Part shown: one piece after another, positions 16,140-25,744 of the stretch
How the letters are laid out: every line of letters begins with the position of its first letter
Position numbering within the stretch: the first letter of the stretch is position 1
NCBI GenBank assembly: GCA_018065305.1
Contig: JAGHTO010000027.1
Location: forward strand, 1-42,770
Length of the DNA stretch: 42,770 nt
Reading direction: 5' to 3'
From: Candidatus Cacconaster scatequi
Lineage (GTDB): Bacteria; Bacteroidota; Bacteroidia; Bacteroidales; UBA932
Program-made: the position numbers and the translations under genes
Notes under the pieces: generated by a model
The model's input: the letters and a program-made list of their open reading frames with translations, nothing else
The model's database searches: none
Told to the model about the DNA's origin: nothing

Positions 16140-17060
16140 TTATCTGTATTTTGTCTCCTCCTCCAGCATTCCGAGGTAGGAGCCGTATCTTTCTGCGGAA
16201 ATTTCCCCTCTTTCCATAGCCTCCTTTACGGCGCATCCCGGCTCGTGGGTATGGGTGCAGGGCATATACCTGCAGCTGTCCATAACTTTCAGCATCTCCG
16301 GAAAGTATTTGCTCAACTCCCCGCTCTCGAAATCGACGAGTCCGAATCCCCTGATGCCCGGGGTGTCTATCACGAAACCGCCTCCGGAGAGGGGGTGCAT
16401 CTCATAGAAGGTGGTGGTATGCTTTCCTTGGAGGTGGGAGAGGGATATTTCTCCGATTTTCGGGTCAAGGGTCGGGTCCAGTGCCTTGAGCAGGGAGGAC
16501 TTGCCCACTCCGGACTGTCCGCTGAAGAGGCAGACGCCGTTTCTGCAAAGTTCTCTCACTCTGTCGATTCCCTGCATCGTGCGGGTGGAGGTTCCGATAA
16601 CCTCATATCCCGCATTCCGGTAGATGTCCGCCATCCACTCCATCTGCTCCTGCAGTTCTTTTTCCGTGTAGAGGTCGGTCTTGTTCATCACGATTACGGG
16701 ATGGATGCCGTATGCCTCGCAGGTGACGAGGAACCGGTCGACAAATGCAAGTTTAGTCTCAGGCAGAATCACCGTCATCACAAGGAATACCATATCCAGG
16801 TTTGCAGCGATTATGTGGTTCTCGCGGGAAAGGTTGGTGGAGCGGCGGATGACGTAGTTCTTTCTGGGCAGAACTCCGGTTATCACCCCGTTCTCGAAGG
16901 TGACGCGGTCCCCCACTGCCACCGGATTGGTGGATTTGGAACCCGTCAGGCGCAGTTTCCCCCGTATAACCGCCTCAAAGGGCTGCCACTGTGGCAGTTC
17001 ACAGAGCAGATAATGGCTCCCCGTGTGTTTGACAACCGTTGCTGTCCCCTTGCTTTCCAT
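16140..17060 (-). CDS. rsgA: Ribosome biogenesis GTPase RsgA
   Basis: RsgA is recognised by its circularly permuted GTPase order: NKTDL first, then the P-loop SGQSGVGKSSLL and DTPGIRGFG. An N-terminal OB fold and a C-terminal zinc site (CRYMPCTHTHEPGC, Cys-x4-Cys-x-His-x5-Cys) complete it. It checks late 30S maturation. The frame is open from 17078, but the -7 box TAAATTTGC at 17073-17065 lies inside those extra codons, and the predicted transcript start falls at about 17062. The ATG at 17060 (MESKGTATVVKH) is therefore the start, giving about 306 residues and an essentially leaderless mRNA. It leads the operon rsgA-S41 protease-prenyl synthase-U32. Confidence 0.93.
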   Translation of the reverse strand: MESKGTATVVKHTGSHYLLCELPQWQPFEAVIRGKLRLTGSKSTNPVAVGDRVTFENGVITGVLPRKNYVIRRSTNLSRENHIIAANLDMVFLVMTVILPETKLAFVDRFLVTCEAYGIHPVIVMNKTDLYTEKELQEQMEWMADIYRNAGYEVIGTSTRTMQGIDRVRELCRNGVCLFSGQSGVGKSSLLKALDPTLDPKIGEISLSHLQGKHTTTFYEMHPLSGGGFVIDTPGIRGFGLVDFESGELSKYFPEMLKVMDSCRYMPCTHTHEPGCAVKEAMERGEISAERYGSYLGMLEEETKYR

Positions 17061-17064
17061 ACCC

Positions 17065-17073
17065 GCAAATTTA
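17065..17073 (-). promoter_or_regulatory. -7 box of the rsgA operon, predicted leaderless
   Basis: TAAATTTGC matches TAnnTTTG; centring at -7 puts the start two bases before the ATG at 17060. No TTTG is found at the -33 distance. Confidence 0.55.
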
Positions 17074-17161
17074 GTCATTCCTTGGCAATATCATTCGATA
17101 TGCGCCTGAAATCAGAAAAAATCGGGCCAAACCCCGCGCGACCTTCGGCCTTGAACCTGCT

Positions 17162-17244
17162 GACGGGATCGAAAATGGCGGTTTATCAGCCGCGAACGAT
17201 GAAATTTTGCACGGATGGATGGCAAAAGGCCTGTTTCAATCCCG
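17162..17244. repeat. Inverted pair of REP units (REPIN)
   Basis: Two REP units face each other: 17162-17196, reading GACGGGATCGAAAATGGCGG inward, and 17211-17244, ending GGCCTGTTTCAATCCCG. They are joined by a spacer with AAATTTTGC, as in the other composites. The pair lies in the gap between rsgA and dnaE. It is the only inverted pair seen; the other units in the window are single or direct. Confidence 0.65.
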
Positions 17245-17268
17245 AAAGGCGTATTTGCGGACAGACCG

Positions 17269-17285
17269 GCGCAGATTGTCTGCGC
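17269..17285. repeat. Perfect 7-bp hairpin GCGCAGA-TTG-TCTGCGC
   Basis: The stem is perfect with a three-base loop and lies between the REPIN and the larger inverted-repeat element. It has no T tail on either strand, so it is not a typical terminator. Confidence 0.4.
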
Positions 17286-17324
17286 ACGTAGTACACGCCG
17301 ACCTGGACAAATGGTAGCCTACAA

Positions 17325-17520
17325 GGCTGGGCTGACATTGCGACCGGACAGCGTCCATTCTTTGTTTTGGGGCTCCGCCCCCTGCCCCGCGGCTCCTTGC
17401 TCCAGTATGTTGCTTGCGCAACATACCCGCACCGCCGGGCCGCTGATGCGGCCTTAATAAGTCTGCGTCAAACTTGCTGGCTGCGGCTGAGTCTGTCCTT
17501 ATCGCAATGTCCGCCCAGCC
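17325..17520. repeat. Hairpin-string element closed by long inverted repeats
   Basis: Left arm 17325-17351 (GGCTGGGCTGACATTGCGAC...GGACAG) pairs with right arm 17493-17520, with only a few mismatches. Inside are three perfect hairpins: GGGGC/GCCCC at 17369-17381, TATGTTGC/GCAACATA at 17406-17425 and GGCCGC/GCGGCC at 17438-17453. No open frame of note is present. It ends five bases from the dnaE stop. It could be a MITE-like element, a structured RNA or a decayed insertion. Its plan resembles the 25.55 kb element although the sequence differs. Confidence 0.6.
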
Positions 17521-17525
17521 TGCAA

Positions 17526-20500
17526 TTATTTGATCTCTTTCTTGAGATAGTGCTTCAGGCCGAAAGATTCAAGGGAATCGTAGAGTTCGAAGCAGGGATT
17601 CACCTTCGTCTCCTTTGAAAAGAGAACCACGCTGTCCTGCTGGCCATCGTGGGAGAAGAGGACATCCACATAAAGACGGACTGTTCCCTTATACCGTTTG
17701 AATTCCTTTGCAAGAGACTTCCTCAAATCCGGCGTTATTCTGTCAAGAGGCATAACCACATGGAACTCACGGACATACCTCTCCTTCGTATCCGACAGGA
17801 AACCTATTCCGGCAATCTTCAGGTCAAAGGACTCCTTCTCCCCCTCCTTGGCGAACCTCTTCCTTGGGACGCATTTTATCAGCAGGCACTGATGCACCTT
17901 CGCATAGCGGATGTAATTTTCATAATCCTTGCTGGACACGGCGAAGACGTGACTTCCCGAATAATCCTCCACGGTCATCCTGAACCAGGGCTTGTTCTCG
18001 CTCTTCGTGAACCTCTCCTCAACGTCGGTCACAAGTCCGGCAAAATAGAATTCCCTGTTCTGCAATGACTTGTCCGATGTCAGATTCGCCTCTATCTCCT
18101 CTATCTTTGAAAGGGGCGCATTCGAGAACTCATTGATTTCCAACTTGAACTTGTCAAGAGGGTGGGATGACAGGTACATTCCCACAAGTTCCTTCTCCCT
18201 CTTGAGGAATTCAATCTCATTATATTCGGCCACGGAAGGAACGACAGGTCTCAAAGGCTTGAGTTCCATCGAGTCCCCGAAGAGGCTCATCCCCGCATCA
18301 AATGAATCGTTCTGATATTTCGTACCATATCTCACCACGGCGTCAAGGAATGTCTCATCCTTTCCCATAGGGCAGGCGAACTGGGCGCGGCTGACATTAC
18401 CGAAACTGTCGAACGCACCGGAGAAAACCAGACTCTCCAACGCCTTTCTGTTGATTGAGCCTGCCGGCATTCTCTCCACGAAGTCGAAGACATCCTTGAA
18501 AGGGCCTCCCTTTCCCCTTTCCGCCACGACAGCCTCGATTATGCTCATACCCACTCCCTTGATTCCGGCCATACCGAAACGGACGTTGCCGTCCTTGTTC
18601 ACCGTGAACTCGGCCTGACTCTCGTTGATGTCCGGGCTGAGGAGCTTGATCTTCCACTTGCGGCAATCATCCAGTACTTTGGTGATTTCCTCCATATTGT
18701 CGAGATTGCAGCAGAGGTTGGCGGCGAAGAATTCGGCCGGGTAGTGGCATTTCAGCCAGGCAGTCTGATAACTCACCCAGGCATAACAGGTGGCGTGGGA
18801 CTTGTTGAAGGCATATTCCGCAAACGCGCGCCAGTCCTTCCAGATTTTCTCAAGCACCTCGGAGGGATGCCCGTTCTTCCTGCCTCCTTCCATAAACTTG
18901 CTGTTGAGACTCTCCAGCACGGCTATCTGCTTTTTTCCCATTGCCTTGCGGAGTTTGTCAGCTTCACCCTTGGTGAACCCTGCAAGCTTCTGAGAAAGCC
19001 TCATCACCTGCTCCTGGTAGACGGTAACTCCGTATGTCTCCTTGAGAAACTCCTCCATCTCGGGGAGGTCGTATGTAATCTGCTGGACTCCGAGCTTCCG
19101 GTCAACGAAATCGGGGATATAGTCCATAGGACCGGGGCGGTAGAGGGCATTCATTGCAATCAGGTCCTCGAACCTCTCCGGATGCAGTTTCTGAAGCCAC
19201 TCCCTCATTCCGGGCGACTCGAACTGGAAGATGGAGGTGGTGTCTCCGCGACCATAAAGCTCGAAAACCTCCTTGTCCTCCTTGTCAATGGCTTCGATAT
19301 CTATGTCCACCCCGTGTGACTCCTTTATCAGGTCCAGAGCCTTGTGGATGATGGAAAGGGTGTTGAGTCCGAGAAAGTCCATCTTCAGCAGACCGCACTC
19401 CTCGATATAATGTCCGTCATACTGCGATGTCCAGACATCCTTGCCCGTATCCTTGTCCTTGGAGAGGCAGATGGGGATGTAATCGCTCAGATTGCCCGGG
19501 CCGATGATGGTGGCGCAGGCGTGCATACCGACCTGACGCACACTCCCTTCCAGCTGTCGTGCATAATCCAGGACCTCCCTGTTGAGGTCGTTGCCCTCCC
19601 TTGACAGTTCCTCCTGCAGTTCGGGAACGAGGCGGAAGCAGTTTTCGAGAGTGATTTTCACGTTCTTCTCCTCCACCGTGCCGTCGTCATTCTTTTTCTT
19701 CTCCGAAAGGCGGGCGGGAATCAGCTTCGAGAGACGGTTGGACTCGTCTATGGAGACGCGGCTGATTCTGGCCACATCCTTGATGGCTCCCTTTGCCAGC
19801 ATAGTTCCGAAAGTGATGACGCGGGAGACGTGGTCCAGACCATATTTCTGCTCCACATACCTGTGGGCAAACGGCAGATTCTCGAAATCCACGTCAATAT
19901 CGGGCATCGAAATTCTGTCGGGATTGAGGAACCTCTCGAACAGCAGGTCGTAACGGATGGGGTCCAGATTCGTGATTCCCAGGCAATAGGCCACCACCGA
20001 ACCGGCCGCCGAACCTCTTCCGGGACCGACCATATAGCCGGCGTCGCGGGAAGCTCTGATATAGTCCTGGACTATGAGGAAATAATCGGGGAATCCCATC
20101 TTGCAGATGGTCTTCAATTCGAAATCTATCCTGCCGCTCTGCTCTTCGTTCAGAGTCTCCCCATATCTTTTACGGGCTCCTTCGTAGGTCAGGTGACAGA
20201 GATATGCCACGGACTTGCAGAAATCATCTCCCCGGTAGTTCCCCTTCGCGTCGCTCTTCCCCACATTTATGACCTCCGCATATTTTGCCAGATGAGAGTC
20301 AATTTCCTTCAGGAAGTCCGGCTCTATGGCGAACTTCGGAAGAATGTAGTCGTGGTCTATCTTGTAGGCCTCTATCTTGTCCGCAACCTCGCAGGTATTG
20401 TCCAGAACTTCGGGATGGTCGGGGAACAGTTCCTCCATCTCCTCCCTGCTCTTGAGATACTCTGACTGAGTGTAGCGCAGCCTCTCCGGATCATCTATGT

Positions 20501-21233
20501 CCGAATTCGTGGTAAGACATATCAGTCTGTCGTGGGCCGAAGCATCCTCCTTCCGTACGAAATGGACGTCATTGGAGGCGACCACCTTCACCCCGCATTC
20601 CTGTGCAAGAGCGAAGATCTGAGGATTGACTTTCTGCTGACCCTCAGGAACATCCTTCGCCTTAGGCACATCCGTGGGATGGAGCATCACCTCCAGATAG
20701 TAGTCCTCCCCGAACACCTTCTTGTGCCAGAGCACGGCTTCGCGGGCGGCATCAACGTCATCTGCGAGAAGATTGTTGGAAATTTCTCCTGCAAGGCAGG
20801 CGGAACAGCAAATCAGGTTTTCGTGATATTTCTCGATGACCCCGTGGGATACACGCGGCTTGTAGTACATACCGTTGATGTGCCCTTCCGTGCAGATTTT
20901 CATCAGGTTACGGTAACCGTCGATATTCTTGGCAAGCAGAATCAGGTGGTAATATTTCCTGTGGTCCCTATCCTTGAGAGTGTGGTCGTAATGTCTTGTC
21001 ACATAGACCTCACATCCGACAAGAGGCTTGACAATCAGGTTTCCCTGCTCATCCTTGTTCTTGTCGCTGAAGGCGTGCTTGAGGAACTCCTTCACTCCGT
21101 ACATATTGCCGTGATCAGTGATTGCCAGGGCTTTCAGACCAATTTCACGCGACCTCGCGAACAGTTTCCCGATATCGGAAAGACCGTCCAGGATGGAGTA
21201 CTGAGTATGGACGTGAAGGTGTGCGAACGACAT
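17526..21233 (-). CDS. dnaE: DNA polymerase III subunit alpha
   Basis: The 1235-residue protein opens with the PHP domain (FAHLHVHTQYSILDGLSDIG). It has the C-family polymerase motif PDIDVDFE at about residue 445 and the following YGLDHVSRVITFGTM. Palm and fingers blocks include MDFLGLNTLSII and RPGPMDYIPDFVDRK. A C-terminal OB fold (FYFAGLVTDVEERFTKSENK) is present. It is the replicative polymerase of the DnaE type, without an internal exonuclease. It starts six bases after the gpmI stop, so the two are cotranscribed, an unusual pairing of glycolysis and replication genes. Confidence 0.96.
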   Translation of the reverse strand: MSFAHLHVHTQYSILDGLSDIGKLFARSREIGLKALAITDHGNMYGVKEFLKHAFSDKNKDEQGNLIVKPLVGCEVYVTRHYDHTLKDRDHRKYYHLILLAKNIDGYRNLMKICTEGHINGMYYKPRVSHGVIEKYHENLICCSACLAGEISNNLLADDVDAAREAVLWHKKVFGEDYYLEVMLHPTDVPKAKDVPEGQQKVNPQIFALAQECGVKVVASNDVHFVRKEDASAHDRLICLTTNSDIDDPERLRYTQSEYLKSREEMEELFPDHPEVLDNTCEVADKIEAYKIDHDYILPKFAIEPDFLKEIDSHLAKYAEVINVGKSDAKGNYRGDDFCKSVAYLCHLTYEGARKRYGETLNEEQSGRIDFELKTICKMGFPDYFLIVQDYIRASRDAGYMVGPGRGSAAGSVVAYCLGITNLDPIRYDLLFERFLNPDRISMPDIDVDFENLPFAHRYVEQKYGLDHVSRVITFGTMLAKGAIKDVARISRVSIDESNRLSKLIPARLSEKKKNDDGTVEEKNVKITLENCFRLVPELQEELSREGNDLNREVLDYARQLEGSVRQVGMHACATIIGPGNLSDYIPICLSKDKDTGKDVWTSQYDGHYIEECGLLKMDFLGLNTLSIIHKALDLIKESHGVDIDIEAIDKEDKEVFELYGRGDTTSIFQFESPGMREWLQKLHPERFEDLIAMNALYRPGPMDYIPDFVDRKLGVQQITYDLPEMEEFLKETYGVTVYQEQVMRLSQKLAGFTKGEADKLRKAMGKKQIAVLESLNSKFMEGGRKNGHPSEVLEKIWKDWRAFAEYAFNKSHATCYAWVSYQTAWLKCHYPAEFFAANLCCNLDNMEEITKVLDDCRKWKIKLLSPDINESQAEFTVNKDGNVRFGMAGIKGVGMSIIEAVVAERGKGGPFKDVFDFVERMPAGSINRKALESLVFSGAFDSFGNVSRAQFACPMGKDETFLDAVVRYGTKYQNDSFDAGMSLFGDSMELKPLRPVVPSVAEYNEIEFLKREKELVGMYLSSHPLDKFKLEINEFSNAPLSKIEEIEANLTSDKSLQNREFYFAGLVTDVEERFTKSENKPWFRMTVEDYSGSHVFAVSSKDYENYIRYAKVHQCLLIKCVPRKRFAKEGEKESFDLKIAGIGFLSDTKERYVREFHVVMPLDRITPDLRKSLAKEFKRYKGTVRLYVDVLFSHDGQQDSVVLFSKETKVNPCFELYDSLESFGLKHYLKKEIK

Positions 21234-21239
21234 AATTCC

Positions 21240-22757
21240 TTATACGAGAGGGGTTCCTGTCATTTCCGCCGGCTGGGCGATTCCCATAAGTTTCAGAATG
21301 GTAGGCGCTATGTCGGCCAAGCGTCCATCCTTCACCGCCTTCACGTCGTCATCGACGACGATGAACTGTACTGTGTTCAGAGAGTGGGCGGTATTGGGTG
21401 TTCCGTCCGGATTCACTGCATTGTCGGCGTTGCCGTGGTCGGCGGTAATCAGCACCGTGTAGCCGTTGGCCCTTGCTGTGCGGACAACCTCCCCCACTGC
21501 GCTGTCAATGTAGCGGACAGCCGTGCAGATTGCCTCATAAACCCCCGTATGTCCAACCATATCGCCGTTGGCGAAATTCAAAATCACCATATCGTGCTTC
21601 TGAGTCTGAAGGTCGGCTATCAGAGCCTCCTTCACCTCGGGTGCGCTCATCTCGGGCTTGAGGTCATAGGTAGCAACCTTCGGCGAGTTGATGAGAATAC
21701 GGTCCTCATTTTCGAATTCCTTCTCACGTCCGCCGTTGAAGAAGAAGGTCACGTGGGCATACTTTTCAGTCTCGGCAATGCGGAGCTGCCTTTTCCCTGC
21801 GGCGGCAACCACCTCTCCGAGAGTCTTCTGCACGTTTTCCTTGTCAAATAGGATATGCAGTCCGGTGAATTTGTCATCGTACGGAGTGAGGCAGCAGTAA
21901 TAGAGAGGAATCGTCTTCATTCCCAGCTCAGGCATATCTGTCTGTGTTAGGACGTTGGTTATCTCACGGGCGCGGTCGTTACGGAAATTGAAGAATATCA
22001 CGGCATCCCCCTCCTTGATTGTTGCAACCGGCTTGCCGTCTTCACCCACAATGCAGACAGGCTTGATGAATTCGTCCGTAACACCCTCATCGTACGACTC
22101 CTGTATCGCCTGAACGGCTGAAGTCGCTTTCTTGCCTTTCCCGTTCACTATCAGGTCATAGCCTTCCTTTACCCTCTCCCATCTCTTGTCACGATCCATC
22201 GTGTAGAAACGTCCGCAGACGGAAGCCACCTTTCCTGTAGTGGCAGCCATCCTGCTTTCCAATTCCTCGACGAATCCCTTTCCGCTCTTGGGGTCGGTGT
22301 CACGGCCGTCCATCAGGCAGTGTACGAATACCTTGGACAATCCGGCCTTTGCGGCCTCCGCTAGAAATTCGTAAAGATGGTTCAAGGAGCTGTGAACACC
22401 TCCGTGGGAGCAGAGACCCATGAAGTGGAGGGAGCAGCCCGTTGTCTTCACATAATCGTAAACCTTCTTTATCTCACTGTTTTCCAGCAGAGTATGAGCC
22501 TGGCAAGCCATATTTATCTTCACCAGGTCCTGATATACGATACGGCCGCCGCCAATATTGAGGTGCCCTACTTCGGAGTTGCCCATCTGCCCGTCGGGAA
22601 GACCGACGTCCTGACCGCAGGCGGCGAGGTGTGAGAAGGGATATTTTGCGCGCAGCGCGTCAATTTCGGGAGTACCGGTAGCATAAATGGCGTTGGAGCG
22701 GTCCTTTTTGCCTTCACCCCATCCGTCCAGAATCATCAGCAATACTTTCTTATCCAT
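21240..22757 (-). CDS. gpmI: 2,3-bisphosphoglycerate-independent phosphoglycerate mutase
   Basis: From the ATG at 22757 ([18 protein letters not shown]) the protein is 505 residues, the normal length. The frame stays open to 23531, but that part is the antisense of rnr. The catalytic Ser61 is in [20 protein letters not shown]. Metal-binding motifs [36 protein letters not shown] and ITADHGNAD are all present. The enzyme interconverts 3- and 2-phosphoglycerate using two Mn ions. Its promoter (22789-22797) lies beyond that of the divergent rnr gene, so the two transcripts overlap at their 5' ends. Confidence 0.96.
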   Translation of the reverse strand: MDKKVLLMILDGWGEGKKDRSNAIYATGTPEIDALRAKYPFSHLAACGQDVGLPDGQMGNSEVGHLNIGGGRIVYQDLVKINMACQAHTLLENSEIKKVYDYVKTTGCSLHFMGLCSHGGVHSSLNHLYEFLAEAAKAGLSKVFVHCLMDGRDTDPKSGKGFVEELESRMAATTGKVASVCGRFYTMDRDKRWERVKEGYDLIVNGKGKKATSAVQAIQESYDEGVTDEFIKPVCIVGEDGKPVATIKEGDAVIFFNFRNDRAREITNVLTQTDMPELGMKTIPLYYCCLTPYDDKFTGLHILFDKENVQKTLGEVVAAAGKRQLRIAETEKYAHVTFFFNGGREKEFENEDRILINSPKVATYDLKPEMSAPEVKEALIADLQTQKHDMVILNFANGDMVGHTGVYEAICTAVRYIDSAVGEVVRTARANGYTVLITADHGNADNAVNPDGTPNTAHSLNTVQFIVVDDDVKAVKDGRLADIAPTILKLMGIAQPAEMTGTPLV

Positions 22758-22765
22758 ATTTTTGT

Positions 22766-22774
22766 TAATTTTGT
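22766..22774 (+). promoter_or_regulatory. -7 box (TAATTTTGT) of rnr
   Basis: The predicted start at about 22777 excludes the GTG at 22773 as a translation start and supports the ATG at 22806. The box lies within the gpmI leader on the other strand. Confidence 0.5.
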
Positions 22775-22788
22775 GTCTGTAGAATCGC

Positions 22789-22797
22789 GCAAATTTA
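22789..22797 (-). promoter_or_regulatory. -7 box (TAAATTTGC) of gpmI-dnaE
   Basis: Predicted start at about 22786, with a leader of about 29 bases before the ATG at 22757. Confidence 0.5.
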
Positions 22798-22805
22798 AAC
22801 AATAT

Positions 22806-24773
22806 ATGCCAACTAAAAAAGTTAAAAAATTCAAAAAGCCTGCAAGGAAAAGAAGGTCTCTGGAAGAGGTGACCGGACAGTTTTCGATGACGGCGAGCGG
22901 TTTCGGCTTCGTAAAGGTGGAAGGTTGGGAGGATGACATATACATCCCCGTCAGACAAGTGAAAAAAGCTCTCCACGGAGACACCGTGAGAGTCGGCATA
23001 ACCGCACGGAAAAACAAAGGCCTGGACAAGAGAGTCGAAGGAACAGTCCTGAATGTCGTCGCCAGAAGCAAGAAACCCCATATCGGAACTCTGGCTGTCA
23101 GAGGAGGCAGGGCCTGGGCCATCGTGGAAAGCAAATTCATGCCTTACGACATACGGATAGAAGGCCCTGTGCCGCCGGCGGACGGGCAGAAAGTCTCCGT
23201 CCTTGTCACCGGCTGGCCGGACCGCAGCTATGAACCTTGCGGACGCATACTTGACGTTCTGGGAAAACCCGGGGAGAACGAGACCGAAATGCACGCCATC
23301 CTTGCGGCATACGGTCTGCCCTACAAGTTTGAAGATGCCGTGGAGAAGGCGGCAGACGGACTCTCCGCCGACATTACCGAAAAAGAGATTGCCGGAAGAA
23401 GGGATTTCCGGGAAATCACCACCTTCACGATAGACCCTGCCGATGCGAAGGACTTCGATGACGCGCTCTCTTTCCGCACCGTCGAGGACGGTCTTCTCGA
23501 GATAGGTGTCCATATAGCGGACGTGACGCATTACGTCACCCCCGGTTCGCTCATCGACAAGGAAGCCTTCGAGCGCGGAACCTCCGTTTATCTGGTGGAC
23601 CGCACCGTTCCGATGCTTCCGGAAGCCCTATCCAATAAATTGTGCTCTCTTCGCCCTCAGGAGGAGAAACTCTGCTACAGCGTCGTATTCCGGATGGACG
23701 GAAACGCGAAAATAAAGGATACCTGGTTCGGTCACACCGTCATCCGGTCAGACCACAGATTCAACTATGAGGAGGTGCAGAAAATCATCGAAGGAGGGGA
23801 AGGACCCCTTTCCACCGAAATTCTCAAACTGCACTCCATTGCCTCTCTGCTGCGGAAACGCCGCTTCGAGGCCGGTGCAATCTCCTTTGAAAGGCCTGAA
23901 ATGAAGGTCATTGTGGATGACGCGGGCAAGCCCGTCGACATCGTAAGGAAAATCTCCGTCGAGAGCAATTTTCTGGTCGAGGAGTTCATGCTGCTCGCCA
24001 ACCGCACCGTGGCGGAATTCGTGGCGCGGAAATGCAAGGCGAAGAATCCGACTTTCGTCTATCGTATCCACGAGGATCCCAACCCGGAAAAACTCGAATC
24101 GCTCCGCTCTTTCGCCAGGAACTTCGGTCATAAACTCGGAGACACCTCAACCGCAAAGGTGGCCTCGAAAAGTCTCAACGCACTTATCTCCTCAACACGC
24201 GGCAAGCCCGAGGAAAGCGTGCTCCAGATGCTGGCCCTGCGCAGTATGGCAAGAGCCCGCTACAGCACCGACAATGTGGGACACTACGGCCTGGCTTTCA
24301 AATACTACACCCACTTCACCTCCCCCATCAGGCGCTACCCCGATATGATGGTACACCGTCTTCTCGACATCTACACCTCGGGAGGAAAGAGCCAGGACAA
24401 GCTGACATACGAAGACAAGTGCCAGTACGCCTCGATGCGGGAGCAGCTGGCGACTGACGCCGAACGGGAAAGCGTGAAATACAAGCTGGTGGAATATATG
24501 CAGGACTATGTCGGGCAGGAATTCGACGGTACAGTCAGCGGTCTGACGGAATGGGGAATCTATGTGGAGGTGGAACCTACAAAAATTGAGGGAATGGTAT
24601 CTCTCCGCAGCGTGACCGAGGATTATCTTGTATTTGACGAGGAGAACTTCGTCACGAGGGCAAAGGCTTCCGGACGGGTTTTCCACCTTGGGGACAAGGT
24701 CCGAATCAGAGTTACGAGGGCCTCTCTGGAGCAGAAAGTCCTGGACTATGAACTTCTCTGGGACAAAGAATAG
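22806..24773 (+). CDS. rnr: Ribonuclease R
   Basis: The 655-residue protein from the ATG at 22806 starts with a Lys/Arg-rich tail ([18 protein letters not shown]). Next is an OB/cold-shock domain with [17 protein letters not shown]. The RNB catalytic domain has [16 protein letters not shown] and the later [22 protein letters not shown]-terminal S1 domain ([20 protein letters not shown]) completes it. It degrades structured RNA processively 3' to 5'. The frame is also open to a GTG at 22773, but the -7 box at 22766-22774 rules that start out. Its 3' end overlaps the convergent ispE gene by 28 bases. Confidence 0.96.
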   Translation: MPTKKVKKFKKPARKRRSLEEVTGQFSMTASGFGFVKVEGWEDDIYIPVRQVKKALHGDTVRVGITARKNKGLDKRVEGTVLNVVARSKKPHIGTLAVRGGRAWAIVESKFMPYDIRIEGPVPPADGQKVSVLVTGWPDRSYEPCGRILDVLGKPGENETEMHAILAAYGLPYKFEDAVEKAADGLSADITEKEIAGRRDFREITTFTIDPADAKDFDDALSFRTVEDGLLEIGVHIADVTHYVTPGSLIDKEAFERGTSVYLVDRTVPMLPEALSNKLCSLRPQEEKLCYSVVFRMDGNAKIKDTWFGHTVIRSDHRFNYEEVQKIIEGGEGPLSTEILKLHSIASLLRKRRFEAGAISFERPEMKVIVDDAGKPVDIVRKISVESNFLVEEFMLLANRTVAEFVARKCKAKNPTFVYRIHEDPNPEKLESLRSFARNFGHKLGDTSTAKVASKSLNALISSTRGKPEESVLQMLALRSMARARYSTDNVGHYGLAFKYYTHFTSPIRRYPDMMVHRLLDIYTSGGKSQDKLTYEDKCQYASMREQLATDAERESVKYKLVEYMQDYVGQEFDGTVSGLTEWGIYVEVEPTKIEGMVSLRSVTEDYLVFDEENFVTRAKASGRVFHLGDKVRIRVTRASLEQKVLDYELLWDKE

Positions 24774-25510
24774 AGCGCTGAGCCGGACCCTGTCATAGAG
24801 GCATACAGAGCTCCTTTCCTGTAAAGTTCTTCCTTGACTTTTCCCAGATTAGGGAATTTTCCAAAGACAGTCTTCTCAAAATCGTTGAAAATCATCTCTT
24901 TCCACTGTGACACCGGCTTTGAGACAGCCTCTTTCAGCGATATTTCCGGCCTGCCGGGAGTGATTCCGGCGTATGCCTGCGCCGTCGATACGAACTCCTT
25001 CTGGGGGTAAACCTTTATTTCGAGAGAGTCCAATTGAGGGATGTCGATATCTTCCATCACCTCCCCCCTTCCCGTTGCAAACACAGGCCTGTTGTAGATG
25101 AAGAAAGGGCAGTCGCTTCCGAGTGCCGCGGCCTCTGCGGCAAGCTCCTTTTCCGAAAGCTTCAGGTCGAACAGGGTGTCGAGAGCCTTGAGAGTGAATG
25201 CCGCATCGGACGAGCCTCCTCCAAGTCCCGCTCCCGTGGGGATTTTCTTGAAAAGATTAATCCAGACCGGAGGCAGTCCGTATTTTTCCTGCATCCTGCG
25301 GCAAGCCTTCACACAGAGATTGTCATCGGCAGAACAGTCCAGAGAGGCACCGTACAGGCTGAATCCGTTCCTTTCACTGAAAACGACCTCCAGAACATCA
25401 TACAGGTCCGGAACAGGGACGAATATGGTCTCTATATCGTGGTAACCGTCCTCTCTTTTCGCCACGACATTCAGTCCGAGATTTATCTTTGCATTTGGAA
25501 AAAACAACAT
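24746..25510 (-). CDS. ispE: 4-diphosphocytidyl-2-C-methyl-D-erythritol kinase
   Basis: The 254-residue GHMP kinase begins MLFFPNAKINLGLNVVAKRE, the IspE N-terminal motif, with GYHDIETIF following. The ATP loop PTGAGLGGGSSDAAFTL is present, as are ALGSDCPFFI and the C-terminal [13 protein letters not shown]. It phosphorylates CDP-ME in the MEP isoprenoid pathway, supplying precursors for the prenyl synthase at 13527-14507. It is slightly short for the family. It lies downstream of the ThiL-like gene on the same strand, with a structured repeat between them, and no clear promoter of its own is seen. Confidence 0.95.
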   Translation of the reverse strand: MLFFPNAKINLGLNVVAKREDGYHDIETIFVPVPDLYDVLEVVFSERNGFSLYGASLDCSADDNLCVKACRRMQEKYGLPPVWINLFKKIPTGAGLGGGSSDAAFTLKALDTLFDLKLSEKELAAEAAALGSDCPFFIYNRPVFATGRGEVMEDIDIPQLDSLEIKVYPQKEFVSTAQAYAGITPGRPEISLKEAVSKPVSQWKEMIFNDFEKTVFGKFPNLGKVKEELYRKGALYASMTGSGSALYSLSQRSS

Positions 25511-25552
25511 TTTATCCTTTACATTTTGATGTATGGTTATTGTGCCTCCTTC

Positions 25553-25739
25553 GTCGGATTGTCTGTCGCTTGAAAGGACCTAAGCGTCCGGCGGGCTAAA
25601 GCCCTGCTGCTCGGGCCGCAAGCATCAAAATGCTTGCTGTAAACACCCTCGCGACCCGCGCTTGATAGCGGGAGGGGCCCAGCGTCAGCTGGGAGGGATG
25701 AGCGAAGCGAAGTCCTTACCAAGCGACAGACAATCCGAC
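25553..25739. repeat. Hairpin-string repeat, copy 1, with 20-bp terminal inverted repeats
   Basis: GTCGGATTGTCTGTCGCTTG at 25553-25572 is repeated exactly inverted at 25720-25739, and the pairing continues with AAGGAC/GTCCTT. Inside are four hairpins: GGGC/GCCC (25593-25604), GCAAGCAT/ATGCTTGC (25618-25637), CCCGC/GCGGG (25655-25672) and CCCAGC/GCTGGG (25678-25693). Bases 25573-25679 match 42616-42722 at 106 of 107 positions. The element fills the gap between the ThiL-like gene and ispE; no coding sequence is supported in it. Confidence 0.75.
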
Positions 25740-25744
25740 AAGCA

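Noticed and set aside
17079-17525. A hidden gene in the 447-base gap before dnaE
   Set aside because: Short open frames exist on both strands, but they run through the REPIN and the hairpins and none has a plausible start and domain.
21240-23531. 763-codon frame around gpmI
   Set aside because: The first 258 codons lie antisense to rnr and have no signal of homology; gpmI begins at 22757 with its conserved N-terminus.
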